Source: Corynebacterium sp. ACRPH
Lineage (GTDB): Bacteria > Actinomycetota > Actinomycetes > Mycobacteriales > Mycobacteriaceae
Direction of reading: 5' to 3'
Assembly: GCF_022347285.1 (NCBI RefSeq)
Contig: NZ_JAKRND010000017.1
Coordinates: forward strand, 1-48,565
DNA: 48,565 nt
Shown piece after piece: positions 6,965 to 15,677 of the stretch. Made by a program: the position numbers and the translations under genes. Below the pieces are notes generated by a model. That model had not been told where the DNA came from. It was given only the letters and a program-made list of their open reading frames with translations, and did not search any database. The stretch's first letter is position 1. Each line of letters begins with the position of its first letter.

Positions 6965-8128
6965 ATGGCCCACAACACAGATGCCATCCACGCAGGCTAC
7001 GAGCCCGACGAGTTCATGGGCTCCATCAACGTGCCGATCTACGCCTCCACCACGTTCGCCCAGGATGCACCGAACGATCTGCGCGGAGGCTACGAGTACG
7101 GCCGCGTGGCGAACCCCACCGTCGATTCGCTGGCCCGCACGGTCGCCGCCTTGGAGGGTGGCAAGCACGGTCGCGTCTACGCTTCCGGCATGGCCGCCAC
7201 CGATCACCTGCTGCGCGTGCTGCTGCGCCCCGGCGACCACGTGATCATGGGGCACGACGCTTACGGCGGCACGTATCGCCTGATCGCCACCGTTTTCAAG
7301 GACTGGAACGTGGACTTCACCGTGGTTGACACCACCGACCCCGAGGCCGTCCGTGCGGCGCTGACCCCGCAGACGAAGCTGGTGTGGCTGGAGACCCCGA
7401 CGAACCCGCTGCTCGCCGTGACCGACATCGCCGCTATCGCCGAGGTGCTCTCCGACGAGTTTGGTAATGACGCCCCCACGCGCCCGAAGCTGATCGTGGA
7501 TAACACCTTCTGCAGCCCCTACCTGCAGCGCCCCCTGGACCACGGAGCGGATGTGGTGCTGCACTCCACCACGAAGTACATCGGCGGGCACTCCGATGTG
7601 GTCGGCGGCGCGATCGTCAGCAACGATGCACAGCTGGACGAGGATCTGGACTTCCTGCTCGGCGGTGCGGGCCCGATTGCTTCGCCTTTCGATGCCTACC
7701 TGAATGCCCGTGGCCTGAAGACCCTGGGCGTGCGGATGGATCGCCACTGTTCGAACGCGCAGGCCATCGCGGAATACTTGGATGAGCGGGAGGAAGTCGC
7801 CACCGTCCTGTACCCGGGTCTGCCGCAGCACCCTGGACACGAGGTGGCCAAGCGCCAGTCCACCGGCAAGGGGTTTGGTGGCATGATCTCCGTGCGCTTC
7901 CACTCCGAGGAAGCGGCACTGAAGTTCTGCCAATCCACCAAGCTGATCTGTCTGGCGGAGTCGCTGGGCGGCGTGGAATCGCTGCTGGAGCACCCGGCGA
8001 CGATGACTCACCAGTCGGTTGCGGGATCCCAGCTGGAGGTTCCGCGCGACCTGGTGCGCATTTCCATTGGTATTGAGGATCTGGAGGATCTGCTCGCAGA
8101 TGTCGCGCAGGCTCTGGAACAGCTTTAA
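6965..8128 (+). CDS. metB: Cystathionine gamma-synthase
   Basis: 387 residues of the Cys/Met-metabolism PLP family. Visible are YEYGRVANPTVDSLARTVAA, YASGMAATDH, WLETPTNPL, IVDNTF and HSTTKYIGGHSDVVGG, whose Lys binds PLP. It joins O-acylhomoserine and cysteine to give cystathionine in methionine synthesis. Before IVDNTF it carries extra residues (SDEFGNDAPTRPK) compared with C. glutamicum MetB as I remember it, and the GNDAPT codons contain the dispersed TGACGCC motif (7468-7474). The start at 6965 follows GAAGAGGAG. Regulation by McbR is indicated by the operator. MetB rather than MetZ or MetY is judged from overall similarity. Confidence 0.92.
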   Translation: MAHNTDAIHAGYEPDEFMGSINVPIYASTTFAQDAPNDLRGGYEYGRVANPTVDSLARTVAALEGGKHGRVYASGMAATDHLLRVLLRPGDHVIMGHDAYGGTYRLIATVFKDWNVDFTVVDTTDPEAVRAALTPQTKLVWLETPTNPLLAVTDIAAIAEVLSDEFGNDAPTRPKLIVDNTFCSPYLQRPLDHGADVVLHSTTKYIGGHSDVVGGAIVSNDAQLDEDLDFLLGGAGPIASPFDAYLNARGLKTLGVRMDRHCSNAQAIAEYLDEREEVATVLYPGLPQHPGHEVAKRQSTGKGFGGMISVRFHSEEAALKFCQSTKLICLAESLGGVESLLEHPATMTHQSVAGSQLEVPRDLVRISIGIEDLEDLLADVAQALEQL

Positions 8129-8140
8129 AATACGGGGCTT

Positions 8141-8557
8141 ATGAAGTCCTTTTCTTCTTCCAAGTCCCTCACCGCCCTAGCCACCGCAAGCGCCCTAGCC
8201 GTCAGCGCCATCGCAGCCACCCCGGCGCAGGCCATTGCCCCGTCCGAAGGCAACGGCTCGAGCACCGCCCCGATCACCCAGCCCGTCGACCCGGACTCCA
8301 ATCCGAACAACCCAGAAGCCACTAATGAAGGCTCGTTGGCCGGCAGCATTGAGGCTGCGAACCCGGGTGCCGAATGGCTGTTGAAGACCTTCCCGCTGGG
8401 CAGCACCGACCCCGCAGGTTCCCTGGGTAAAGATGCACCGCCGATCGCAGGCATCTTGGCCTGGGTCGGCGGTGTCGTAGGTGCTTTTGCCCTGGGCGCG
8501 GCACTCGTCGGTGGGTACCAACACGCCGTGCAGCAGGGCTGGATCCAACCGCTGTAG
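8141..8557 (+). CDS. Small secreted or membrane-anchored protein, unknown function
   Basis: 138 residues. A signal peptide (MKSFSSSKSLTALATASALA, cleavage near AQA-IAP at about residue 32) is followed by a Pro/Asn/Gly-rich middle and, near the C-terminus, one hydrophobic Gly-rich helix (about 103-128). The end, QHAVQQGWIQPL, is short and polar. The start lies only 12 bases after metB, with no Shine-Dalgarno, so read-through or translational coupling is possible, though a TAAAAT lies nine bases before the ATG. I recognise no family. An anchored envelope protein is the most I can infer. Confidence 0.75.
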   Translation: MKSFSSSKSLTALATASALAVSAIAATPAQAIAPSEGNGSSTAPITQPVDPDSNPNNPEATNEGSLAGSIEAANPGAEWLLKTFPLGSTDPAGSLGKDAPPIAGILAWVGGVVGAFALGAALVGGYQHAVQQGWIQPL

Positions 8558-8603
8558 CGGTTGGGCGCTAGCCAGGAACGGTATTTAGCTAGCCGGTCGT
8601 GGG

Positions 8604-9662
8604 TTAGGCGTCATCGGCAACACCGGAGTAACCAAGCTCGTCGAATACCTGCTTGACCTCGCCGGGCTTCGGGGCGATGAGCTTGGACTCTAGAACCATG
8701 TCCTTGTCCTTGTTGAAGATGAACACGATCGTGTTGCCCCGGTCTTTAACGTAGCCGGCGTACTCGTTTGGCTTGTCGTTTACAATCTCTGCGCCGCCGT
8801 CCTTGAATTCCTTTTCCTTGACGTCGACGTACTCCTTGTCTTTGATGAAGTCCACGTCCCAGTAGGCCCAGCCCGAGCCTCGCACGCCCTTACAGTTCGC
8901 ACCGGTCATGTCACGGGGCTTCTTGGAGGAGTCGTAGTAGTTCAGGGTGAAGGTTCCATCTTTGCACTTATTGATCAGGTCGTTAACCTTCTCCGGCATT
9001 GCATCCTTGTAGGTGGCGGGGAGGGAATCATCGGGTCCGCCGACGTCGCCCCTCTGTGCTGCGGTGGAGCTGGGCGCGCTCGAAGTCTCGGAAGAGGTGG
9101 ACTCCTCGGAGCTCTCTTCGGATCCTTCCTCAGTGCTTTCTTCAGTGGACTCGTCGGCGCCCTCGGACTGGGAGGTCGAAGTTTCGTCGGAGTCGGTACC
9201 TTCATCATCCTTGGCCAGCAGGAAGAAGCCGCCTACTGCCAGGGCAATGACGACAGCAAGGGCGATGATGATGCCGATAACCTTGCCTGTGCCTCCGCCG
9301 GAGTTTAGGTTTTGACCGTAGGAGCTGGCAGCACCGCCAGCGAAGGGGTTCTGGCCGGGCTGACCGGGCTGGCTGGGCTGACCGGGCTGACCGGGTTGGC
9401 TGTAGCCACCCTGGTTAAAAGGATTCTGGCCGGGCTGTCCAGGCGCACCCGGCTGGCCGTAGCCGCCTTGCGGGCCGGGCTGACCGTAGCCCCCGGGCTG
9501 CGGCTGCTGTGCGCCGTACGGCTGACCGCCTTGCGGCTGGTTCTGGTTTGCGCCCCACTGGGTGGTCTCGTCACTTGGGTTGGAGCCGTTGTTAAAGGGG
9601 TTGTTCTCCCCGTTGTTGCCGCCCTGGTTGGGCTGGTTGTCGAAGGGATTATTGTTCGTCAT
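8604..9662 (-). CDS. One-TM envelope protein with Gly/Pro/Gln-rich cytosolic repeats (paralogue B)
   Basis: 352 residues. The N-terminus (1-126) is low complexity, rich in GYGQPG, GQPGQ and NPF. One membrane helix (about 128-150) ends GGFFLLAKDDE, then comes a Ser/Glu-rich linker (to about 205) and a C-terminal domain of about 140 residues. That domain has a Cys pair (KCKDGTF and ANCKGV), GGPDDSLPATYKDAMPEKV and a final alpha/beta stretch. The 10884-9868 gene is a clear paralogue with the same architecture and the shared GGPDxS...TYxDAMPxxxxDLxxxC signature. Topology suggests the C-terminal domain lies outside the membrane. Family and function unknown. AAGGA lies 11 bases before the ATG. Confidence 0.82.
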   Translation of the reverse strand: MTNNNPFDNQPNQGGNNGENNPFNNGSNPSDETTQWGANQNQPQGGQPYGAQQPQPGGYGQPGPQGGYGQPGAPGQPGQNPFNQGGYSQPGQPGQPSQPGQPGQNPFAGGAASSYGQNLNSGGGTGKVIGIIIALAVVIALAVGGFFLLAKDDEGTDSDETSTSQSEGADESTEESTEEGSEESSEESTSSETSSAPSSTAAQRGDVGGPDDSLPATYKDAMPEKVNDLINKCKDGTFTLNYYDSSKKPRDMTGANCKGVRGSGWAYWDVDFIKDKEYVDVKEKEFKDGGAEIVNDKPNEYAGYVKDRGNTIVFIFNKDKDMVLESKLIAPKPGEVKQVFDELGYSGVADDA

Positions 9663-9840
9663 GAGGGGGCAGGTCCTTAAATCTCTGGAAACGTCGTTTT
9701 CGGCTTTTGGTGCCTGGGAAGCAAATGGCGCCCGGTCTCGTGTGAAGGGCGCCTTCCCGCGGCGCTCAGTAGGTCAAATGTTACGAGATCCGCGGGATGT
9801 TCCTACTCGTTATTCTTTTATTGGAATAGGGGTGAATAGC

Positions 9841-9850
9841 GGGGGGGGGG
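9841..9850. repeat. G10 homopolymer tract in the gap between the two paralogues
   Basis: Ten consecutive G (C on the coding strand of the flanking genes) lie 18 bases after the stop of paralogue A and about 180 bases before the start of paralogue B. Such tracts are slippage-prone. Its length may vary between cells, or may be a sequencing uncertainty. A GGCGCCC/GGGCGCC hairpin (9727-9753) lies between it and paralogue B. Confidence 0.8.
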
Positions 9851-9867
9851 ATTCCTCTGTGCTGAAG

Positions 9868-10884
9868 CTAAGGCCTCTTGTAGCCCAACTGGGTGAGAGC
9901 CTCTTGCAGGGCGGATTCGTCTTCGAAGTGCATCTTGGTTTCCATGGCGATGCCCTTGGACTTGTTAATGACGAATAGGAATGGCTTGGAACCCTGAAGT
10001 AGGTAGCCCGCGAAGTTGTCTGGGTCATCGGACCAAATTTTAGCGCCCTGTTTCTTCACGTAGTCGATTTCCTCAGGTACGAATTTCGCATCACGGACGA
10101 AGTCCACTTTCTTGAACTCCCAAGCGGAGTCCCATACACCGGTGCACTGCACGCCCTTGACCCTGCGGTTGTTATCGCGTGCCAGTTCGAAGGTGCCGTT
10201 ACGGCAGTCGTACACCAGATCCTGCATCTGCTTGGGCATCGCGTCGGCATAAGTCCTGTCCATCGAATGATCCGGGCCGCCGATATCGCCAGCCTTCGCA
10301 GGCTCCTTAGAGGAAGATGAAGTCTCCGAGGTGCTGGAATCCGAGCTGGATTCGGAGGAGCTCTCGCTGGTCTCCTCCGACGAGCCAGACTCTTCAGAGC
10401 TCGACGAGGAACTGGAGGCGTCCGTGCTCTCTTCGTCATCCTTGTTCAGTAGGAAGAAACCACCAACGATCAGGCCGATTACGACCACTGCGGCGACGAT
10501 GATGCCGATGATCTTGCCGCCGTTGCCACCGCCGTTACCTCCGACATTGCCTGGCTGGCCGTACGCGCCATAAGGCTGCGAGTTGAACGGATTCTGACCC
10601 GGCTGGCCCGGTTGGCCGTACCCCTGCTGACCGAAGCCTTGCTGGCCATACCCCTGCGGGCCGTATCCCGGTTGGCTCGGTTGCCCCTGCTGGCCGTACG
10701 GCTGTTGACCATAACCTGACTGGCTCGGCTGACCCTGTTGTCCTTGGTTCTGGTTGCTCGGGAACTGTTGATTACCGTAGCTCTGCTGGCCAAACGGATT
10801 CTGGGGCTGATTTGGGTTCTGTCCCGGGTTGTTCTGGGAACCATCTCCGGGGCCGGGGTAACCGCCTCCGTAATTATTAGTCAT
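9868..10884 (-). CDS. One-TM envelope protein with Gly/Pro/Gln-rich cytosolic repeats (paralogue A)
   Basis: 338 residues. Repetitive N-terminus ([20 protein letters not shown] and similar), membrane helix at about 124-147 followed by FFLLNKDDE, a Ser/Glu linker with long acidic-serine runs, then a C-terminal domain with YDCRNGTF and [13 protein letters not shown]. Start, architecture and C-terminal signature match the downstream paralogue, showing a tandem duplication followed by strong divergence. The ATG at 10884 has AAGGA seven bases upstream, better placed than in paralogue B, so it may be the more strongly translated copy. No catalytic motif is visible. A sensor or envelope-binding domain is only a guess from topology. 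Confidence 0.82.
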   Translation of the reverse strand: MTNNYGGGYPGPGDGSQNNPGQNPNQPQNPFGQQSYGNQQFPSNQNQGQQGQPSQSGYGQQPYGQQGQPSQPGYGPQGYGQQGFGQQGYGQPGQPGQNPFNSQPYGAYGQPGNVGGNGGGNGGKIIGIIVAAVVVIGLIVGGFFLLNKDDEESTDASSSSSSSEESGSSEETSESSSESSSDSSTSETSSSSKEPAKAGDIGGPDHSMDRTYADAMPKQMQDLVYDCRNGTFELARDNNRRVKGVQCTGVWDSAWEFKKVDFVRDAKFVPEEIDYVKKQGAKIWSDDPDNFAGYLLQGSKPFLFVINKSKGIAMETKMHFEDESALQEALTQLGYKRP

Positions 10885-11029
10885 AAGAATTCCTTAAGGG
10901 GATGCCATAACCTTTGCTAAAGGGAAAGGTTAATGCATGGCTTTCTCTATTGCAGTGTTCTGCAGGTATTGTCTCAAACCACAGCTAAATGGCCCTCGCG
11001 GCCTATGGTTGGTCGCTACATTGGAATCC

Positions 11030-11821
11030 ATGAGTTCCACGAATGCAGAGTCCATGAATGAAGGATCCACGCCCACCCCACCAACCAACTCCCGCGTCGC
11101 CGTCGTCACTGGCGCGAGTGCCGGCATCGGCGAGGCGACCGCGAAGCTGCTGGCTGCGGACGGCTGGCATATGGTTCTGGCCGCGCGCCGTGCAGAAAAG
11201 CTAGAGCAGGTAGCGAAAACGATTGCCCAGGAGGGCGGCAAGGCTACGCCCCTTGTGCTGGATGTGACGGATAGGGCGTCAATAGATAATTTCACCGCAG
11301 CGCTCGCCGAGCTGACGGGCTCCAAGCTAGACCTACTGGTCAACAATGCAGGCGGCGCGCGGGGGCTTGACCCCGTGCTGGAAGCCGATCCGGAGGATTG
11401 GCGCTGGATGTTCGAGGCGAACGTGATGGGCACCCTGGAGGTCACGCGCGCGCTGTTCGATCAGCTGCAGGTGGCGGACGCGCCGCAGGTTATTAATGTG
11501 GTTTCCGTTGCTGGTCGCGGCGCCTACCGCGGGGGTGCGGGCTACAACGCGGCGAAATTCGGGCAGACTGCCCTGACCGACGTGATGCGCATGGAGTTCG
11601 CCGAGGCGGGCGTGCGCGTCTGCCAGGTGGATCCGGGCCGGGTGGCTACCGACTTCAGCTTAAACCGCTTCAAGGGCGACGCAGAGCGGGCCGAGGAGGT
11701 TTACGCGGACAAGCTAAACCTGCAGGCAGAGGACATCGGCGAGGCCATTCGCTGGATCGCGGACCGCCCCCGCCACATGGATGTGGAGTCCATCATGATC
11801 CGCCCGCTCGACCAGGTCTAA
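11030..11821 (+). CDS. Short-chain dehydrogenase/reductase
   Basis: 263 residues. Classical SDR: VAVVTGASAGIGEATAKLLA (TGxxxGIG), LDVTD, LLVNNAGGA, VSVAGRGAYRGG, YNAAKF (YxxxK) and CQVDPGRVATDF. The C-terminal part (EDIGEAIRWIADRPRHMDVE) resembles the YdfG/serine-3-dehydrogenase-like group of NADP-dependent SDRs. Substrate not determinable. I chose the ATG at 11030 because TACATT lies seven bases before it and no Shine-Dalgarno is present, the leaderless pattern seen repeatedly here. The reading frame is open further upstream to 10937 but without translation signals. Confidence 0.88.
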   Translation: MSSTNAESMNEGSTPTPPTNSRVAVVTGASAGIGEATAKLLAADGWHMVLAARRAEKLEQVAKTIAQEGGKATPLVLDVTDRASIDNFTAALAELTGSKLDLLVNNAGGARGLDPVLEADPEDWRWMFEANVMGTLEVTRALFDQLQVADAPQVINVVSVAGRGAYRGGAGYNAAKFGQTALTDVMRMEFAEAGVRVCQVDPGRVATDFSLNRFKGDAERAEEVYADKLNLQAEDIGEAIRWIADRPRHMDVESIMIRPLDQV

Positions 11822-11882
11822 AGTTTGGCGCACGAGGTGCTCGGCGGGTCAGTCGCGCCGGGTTATCCCCGGCAACCAGGGT

Positions 11883-12200
11883 CTACTGGAAGGTGACGGC
11901 AGTGCCGGTCGCGCTGACCATCACCATGCCGCCCTGGCCCAGGGACTCGTAGTCCACGTCCACGCCGACGATGCCGTGCGCGCCCATCTCCAGCGCGCGA
12001 TCCACCATCTCCTTCAGTGCGCTCTCGCGAGCCTGCAGGATCTCGCCCTCGTATGCGGAGGAGCGGCCACCGGTGATGTTGCGGAAGCCCGCGCCGATGT
12101 CCTTGAACATGTTGATACCGGCCACCGTCTCGCCCGAGACGATGCGCAGGTACTGCCCAATGGTGTGGCCCTCGACGGTGTTGGTGGTAGTGACGATCAT
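11883..12200 (-). CDS. YbjQ/UPF0145 family protein
   Basis: 105 residues, the full length of the family: MIVTTTNTVEGHTIGQYLRI, GRSSAYEGEILQARESAL and the conserved end GAHGIVGVDVDYESLGQG. UPF0145 proteins form a small pentameric dodecin-like beta fold, often called heavy-metal-binding, without a settled function. AAAGG is upstream of the ATG. Divergent from the sirtuin gene, with a copy of the dispersed motif in between (12224-12244). Confidence 0.9.
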   Translation of the reverse strand: MIVTTTNTVEGHTIGQYLRIVSGETVAGINMFKDIGAGFRNITGGRSSAYEGEILQARESALKEMVDRALEMGAHGIVGVDVDYESLGQGGMVMVSATGTAVTFQ

Positions 12201-12223
12201 GGCGTTGTTAGCCTTTCTGCGAG

Positions 12224-12243
12224 TCTTTCTTAATGACGCCCAC
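12224..12243 (+). repeat. Dispersed T-rich/TGACGCC motif (strong copy)
   Basis: TCTTTCTTAATGACGCCCAC, one of the best matches to the consensus, here in the divergent intergenic region between the YbjQ-type gene and the sirtuin gene. Confidence 0.65.
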
Positions 12244-12339
12244 GTCTGCCGCGGGCGCGCTTATGCAACTGACTATAGAGGACTGCGTGGGTTGCGCGCG
12301 CGTGAAAACCTCAGTTGGCCTTCCGGCTAGGGTGGGGGC

Positions 12340-13155
12340 ATGGTCACCGTGATCGCCAGCCCGCAGTCCACCTCCGACGATCTCCAGCCGCTGAAGTTGG
12401 AGGACCTGCCGGAAGACCTCGTCGCCGCAGTGGGTGGCGCCAAGCACGTGGAAATGTTCACCGGGGCTGGCATGTCCGCCGATTCCGGTTTGGATACCTT
12501 CCGCGACGCGCAGACCGGCATCTGGTCGCATGTAGATCCCCAGGCGATGGCCACTTTGGATTCTTGGGCGAAGGATCCCGAGCCCATGCTTGCCTGGTAT
12601 CTGTGGCGGGCGGTGCTATGCCGCCGCGCAGAGGCAAACGCGGGGCACCGGGCGATAGGTGAGTGGGCGGAACGAGGGGGCGTCACCGTACACGTAACAA
12701 CCCAAAACATCGACGACCTGCACGAGCGTGGCGGCAGTAAGAACGTGGCGCACCTACATGGGAGCCTGTTTCGCTATCGCTGCAGCATTTGTAGCAAGCC
12801 CGCGCGCATGCCCGAGCTGCCCGAGAAGCAGGTGGAGCGCGTCACGCCTCCGACGTGCTCACTGTGCGGGAATCCGGTGCGGCCGGGAGTGGTGTGGTTC
12901 GGCGAGCCGCTGCCGCACCGGGAGTGGGAGGCAGCCGAGGAGGCAATGCGGGCGGCGGATCTGGTGGTGATCATTGGCACGTCGGGAGTGGTGTGGCCCG
13001 CCGCAGGCCTGCCCGCGATCGCGGCCCGGCGCGGCACGCTTATCGTGGAGATCTCGCCCGCGCGCACCGACCTGACCGATATGTGCACATGGTCGCTGCG
13101 CACGACCGCAGCGAACGGGGCACCGCTGGTGGTGGAGGCGGCGGAGGGCGCCTAG
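12340..13155 (+). CDS. cobB: Sir2-family NAD-dependent protein deacylase, class III
   Basis: 271 residues: GAGMSADSGLDTFRD (about 42-56), TQNIDDLHERGG (121-132), HLHGSL with catalytic His140, two zinc Cys pairs (C148/C151, C173/C176) and IIGTSGVVWPAAGLP. Tyr87 and Arg90 in WYLWR form the Y-x-x-R pair that in class III sirtuins (SIRT5, CobB) binds succinyl or malonyl groups, so desuccinylase/demalonylase activity is likely. The ATG at 12340 has TAGGGT six bases before it and no Shine-Dalgarno, so it is probably leaderless. It converges on the acyltransferase gene through a symmetric hairpin. Confidence 0.92.
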   Translation: MVTVIASPQSTSDDLQPLKLEDLPEDLVAAVGGAKHVEMFTGAGMSADSGLDTFRDAQTGIWSHVDPQAMATLDSWAKDPEPMLAWYLWRAVLCRRAEANAGHRAIGEWAERGGVTVHVTTQNIDDLHERGGSKNVAHLHGSLFRYRCSICSKPARMPELPEKQVERVTPPTCSLCGNPVRPGVVWFGEPLPHREWEAAEEAMRAADLVVIIGTSGVVWPAAGLPAIAARRGTLIVEISPARTDLTDMCTWSLRTTAANGAPLVVEAAEGA

Positions 13156-13180
13156 CGTGGCGCTGAGTCAGCCCCGCTAG
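13152..13180. terminator. Symmetric hairpin containing both stop codons of convergent genes
   Basis: CTAGCG-T-GGC, a 9-nt loop, then GCC-C-CGCTAG form a stem symmetrical on both strands. The left CTAG holds the TAG of the sirtuin gene (13153-13155) and the right CTAG holds the TAG of the acyltransferase gene (13179-13177). No U-tract is present, so termination strength is uncertain. Confidence 0.5.
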
Positions 13181-15579
13181 TTCTGCGGATTCGGAGGAGC
13201 CGGCTGGCTATTCTTCGGCATCAGGCCGGCGTTCATCGGCGGGATCTTGTGGTTCGGGTCGAACATCTGCGCCTCGATCTCCGGAGCCAGCGTTTCCGCG
13301 AAGATGTTGTTGAAGTGGTGCGCATCGCGGTAGACCGCCATGTTGCCGATGATGGAAGGGCACCAATCCTCGCGGCACACCGCAGCAGTCAGATCCATGA
13401 GGGTTACATCCATGCCCTTGTACGCTTCGATGGAAGGATCCACAGGAAGCAGGGAATCCCAAACGCTCTGGCCGCACTCGGCGTTGATGGCCAGCACTTC
13501 GTCGAAGTTCGGGCGGCCGGGGTTCGCAAGGCCGGGGAAGTCCGCGTTTTCCGCAACCTCGCCCTGCTTGCCTTCCATCATCTCGGCCACGCAGGCGCGC
13601 ATGTCACGGGGAGCGCCCTCATCGGTGGTCTGCCACGGGTTATCGCGCATCAGCCAACTGTGAATCCCCTGGTCCGTGAAGCTCTGCACCAGATCCTTGT
13701 ACTCTTGCGGCACCTGCTCCGGGCCAGCGCCACCGATCGAGGTTGGGCGCGTACCGGTCATGAAGATGCCTTCTGTCGGCGGGTTCTCCTTGATGTAATC
13801 CACGACCTTCTCCGACCAGCTGAGGCAGGAGGGGTACTCCTCGCCATTGACACGCGTGATCTTGGCGTTTACCGGGCAGCCCATCTTCAGCAGCGGGATC
13901 ATCTTCACGTGCCGGTTGCGGCCCACGATGTCCAGCGCCGGAATGTAGTGCTCGGAATGCGAGCCGCCGATCACATAGATGGTCTTGTCGGAGTTGACGT
14001 CGCCATACGCGCATTCCTCGTCGGAACGGTTGAAATTCTTCGTCAGGATCAGAGCATCGCTATCGAAACCGATCTGGCAACCATCGGGCTGCGTCTGCGG
14101 CAGCAGGGCGTGGAAGTCCTCCAGCGGCGGCACGATCGGCATGTTCTCCGGCACGGGGGCGTTCACCAGGAAGCTCGCCGCGCCGGGGTAGATCGACCTA
14201 TCTGCGGCCAACTCCCACAACTGTTCGCTGTTCACATCCTCGCGGTGCTGTAGATACTTTGGTGACGCCACCACAGACCCAGCGAGCACCAGAATCAGCA
14301 CGGCATAGACGGCCTTCGGCCAGGCGGACAGGGACTTTGCCCAGTACTTCGGGCTGAGCAGCACCCAGTTGCGCTCGGGCTTCTTGCCCTGGCGCAGGGG
14401 GCGCTCGATCAGCTTGTTGGAGAGCCAGGCCAGCACCACGCTGGCCGCGATCACGACTGCACCCAGGCCCGGGCTGACCTTGGGAACGTTGAAGTAGTAG
14501 ACGCACAGCACCAGAATCGGCCAGTGCCATACGTACAGGGCGTAGCTGATGCGGCCCAGGAATTGGAATGGGCGCGTCAACAGCAGTCGGGTCACGCCGA
14601 CGGGCTCGCCGGAGTGACCAGAAAGGACCACCAGCAGAGCACCACCCAGGGGAATTAGCGTCCACGGGCCGGGGAACTGGTCCGCGCCGTCCAGGAAGAG
14701 GCCGGTGCTGATGATCATGCCCAGGCCGACAATGCCCATCACGGTGCGGGTCCATCGACCCAACGGACGCAGCACGGGGTTGCCATTCGCGTCGCGGCGC
14801 AGCAACAGCATGCCCAGCAGGCCACCCAGGCCGATCTCCCAGAAGCGGCTCAGCGTGGAGTAGTAGTTGATGGTCTGGTCTTCAAAGTGGAAGTACGTGG
14901 CGTAGGTGAAAGAAAGCACCGTCGCGGCGGTGAGCACAACCAGCAGGGCCGGGCGTGCGTACTTCCGGAAGATGAGGGCAAGCAGGGTAACGACCACCAG
15001 GGATGCTACGTAAATCTGCAGCTGCGCCGACATGGACCACAGGTGTTGGAAGGGGCTGACGGTGGTGCGCACAGAGGTGTATTCGCGGCCGGAGTACGCC
15101 AGCTGCCAGTTGATGTAGTAGCCCAGGGAAGCCACCGCATCCTTTGCCATCTGTACGTGCACCAGGCGATTCATGAGAAGTAGCGACGCCGCCAATACGC
15201 TGGCGACCACCACTGCGAGTAGTGGGAATAGTCGCCGGATGATGCGAATCAGAGACTGAATGAAGGTGAGCCCCTTCGGGTTCTGCGCGTTGCGCAGCTG
15301 GCTGCCGAAGAAGAAGATGCCGCCGAGTAGCAAGAACACGTCCACGCCGGAACTAACCTTGCCGACGAAAACGTGGAAGATCACGACCAGGCCGATGGCT
15401 AGGCCGCGCAGACCTTCGATGTCGTAGCGCATCATGCTGGACGATGCGCCGGGCTTACCGGAGGTGCCCTTGGTCGTGGCGCCGGCCTCTGCCGTTGCCT
15501 TTTGCTTTACCTTTGTGGCGTTGGACTGCTCTGCCTTCGTGGCTGCGCTATCGTCCGCCGAAGAGTTTCCCTGTGCCAT
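13177..15579 (-). CDS. AT3-SGNH membrane acyltransferase (OatA/TmaT-like)
   Basis: 800 residues. An Ala/Lys/Thr-rich cytosolic N-terminus (about 1-48) leads into the acyltransferase-3 domain, starting RYDIEGLRGLAIGLVVIFHV and with about ten membrane helices to residue ~440. An extracytoplasmic SGNH-like domain follows with YVIGGSHSEHYIPAL (block I) and DAHHFNN (block V, D-x-H). The family moves acetyl groups across the membrane onto envelope targets: peptidoglycan (OatA), or trehalose monomycolate (corynebacterial TmaT). Which applies here is not settled by sequence. There is no Shine-Dalgarno before the ATG at 15579. A TGACGCC copy (14255-14273) falls just after the last helix. Confidence 0.87.
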   Translation of the reverse strand: MAQGNSSADDSAATKAEQSNATKVKQKATAEAGATTKGTSGKPGASSSMMRYDIEGLRGLAIGLVVIFHVFVGKVSSGVDVFLLLGGIFFFGSQLRNAQNPKGLTFIQSLIRIIRRLFPLLAVVVASVLAASLLLMNRLVHVQMAKDAVASLGYYINWQLAYSGREYTSVRTTVSPFQHLWSMSAQLQIYVASLVVVTLLALIFRKYARPALLVVLTAATVLSFTYATYFHFEDQTINYYSTLSRFWEIGLGGLLGMLLLRRDANGNPVLRPLGRWTRTVMGIVGLGMIISTGLFLDGADQFPGPWTLIPLGGALLVVLSGHSGEPVGVTRLLLTRPFQFLGRISYALYVWHWPILVLCVYYFNVPKVSPGLGAVVIAASVVLAWLSNKLIERPLRQGKKPERNWVLLSPKYWAKSLSAWPKAVYAVLILVLAGSVVASPKYLQHREDVNSEQLWELAADRSIYPGAASFLVNAPVPENMPIVPPLEDFHALLPQTQPDGCQIGFDSDALILTKNFNRSDEECAYGDVNSDKTIYVIGGSHSEHYIPALDIVGRNRHVKMIPLLKMGCPVNAKITRVNGEEYPSCLSWSEKVVDYIKENPPTEGIFMTGTRPTSIGGAGPEQVPQEYKDLVQSFTDQGIHSWLMRDNPWQTTDEGAPRDMRACVAEMMEGKQGEVAENADFPGLANPGRPNFDEVLAINAECGQSVWDSLLPVDPSIEAYKGMDVTLMDLTAAVCREDWCPSIIGNMAVYRDAHHFNNIFAETLAPEIEAQMFDPNHKIPPMNAGLMPKNSQPAPPNPQN

Positions 15580-15677
15580 AACTTGAATAAGTCTATTGAG
15601 CAGCGGGAAAAATATCGAAACGACTCACCCGAGAAGGCCTCAAGCTGCGACGGCGGTCACTCTAGGCCCGGGAGAGG

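Noticed and set aside
9312..10844. Gly/Pro/Gln repeats in the paralogue genes as a CRISPR-like or minisatellite array.
   Set aside because: Repeats are degenerate, in frame, and explained by the low-complexity protein N-termini; there are no equal spacers.
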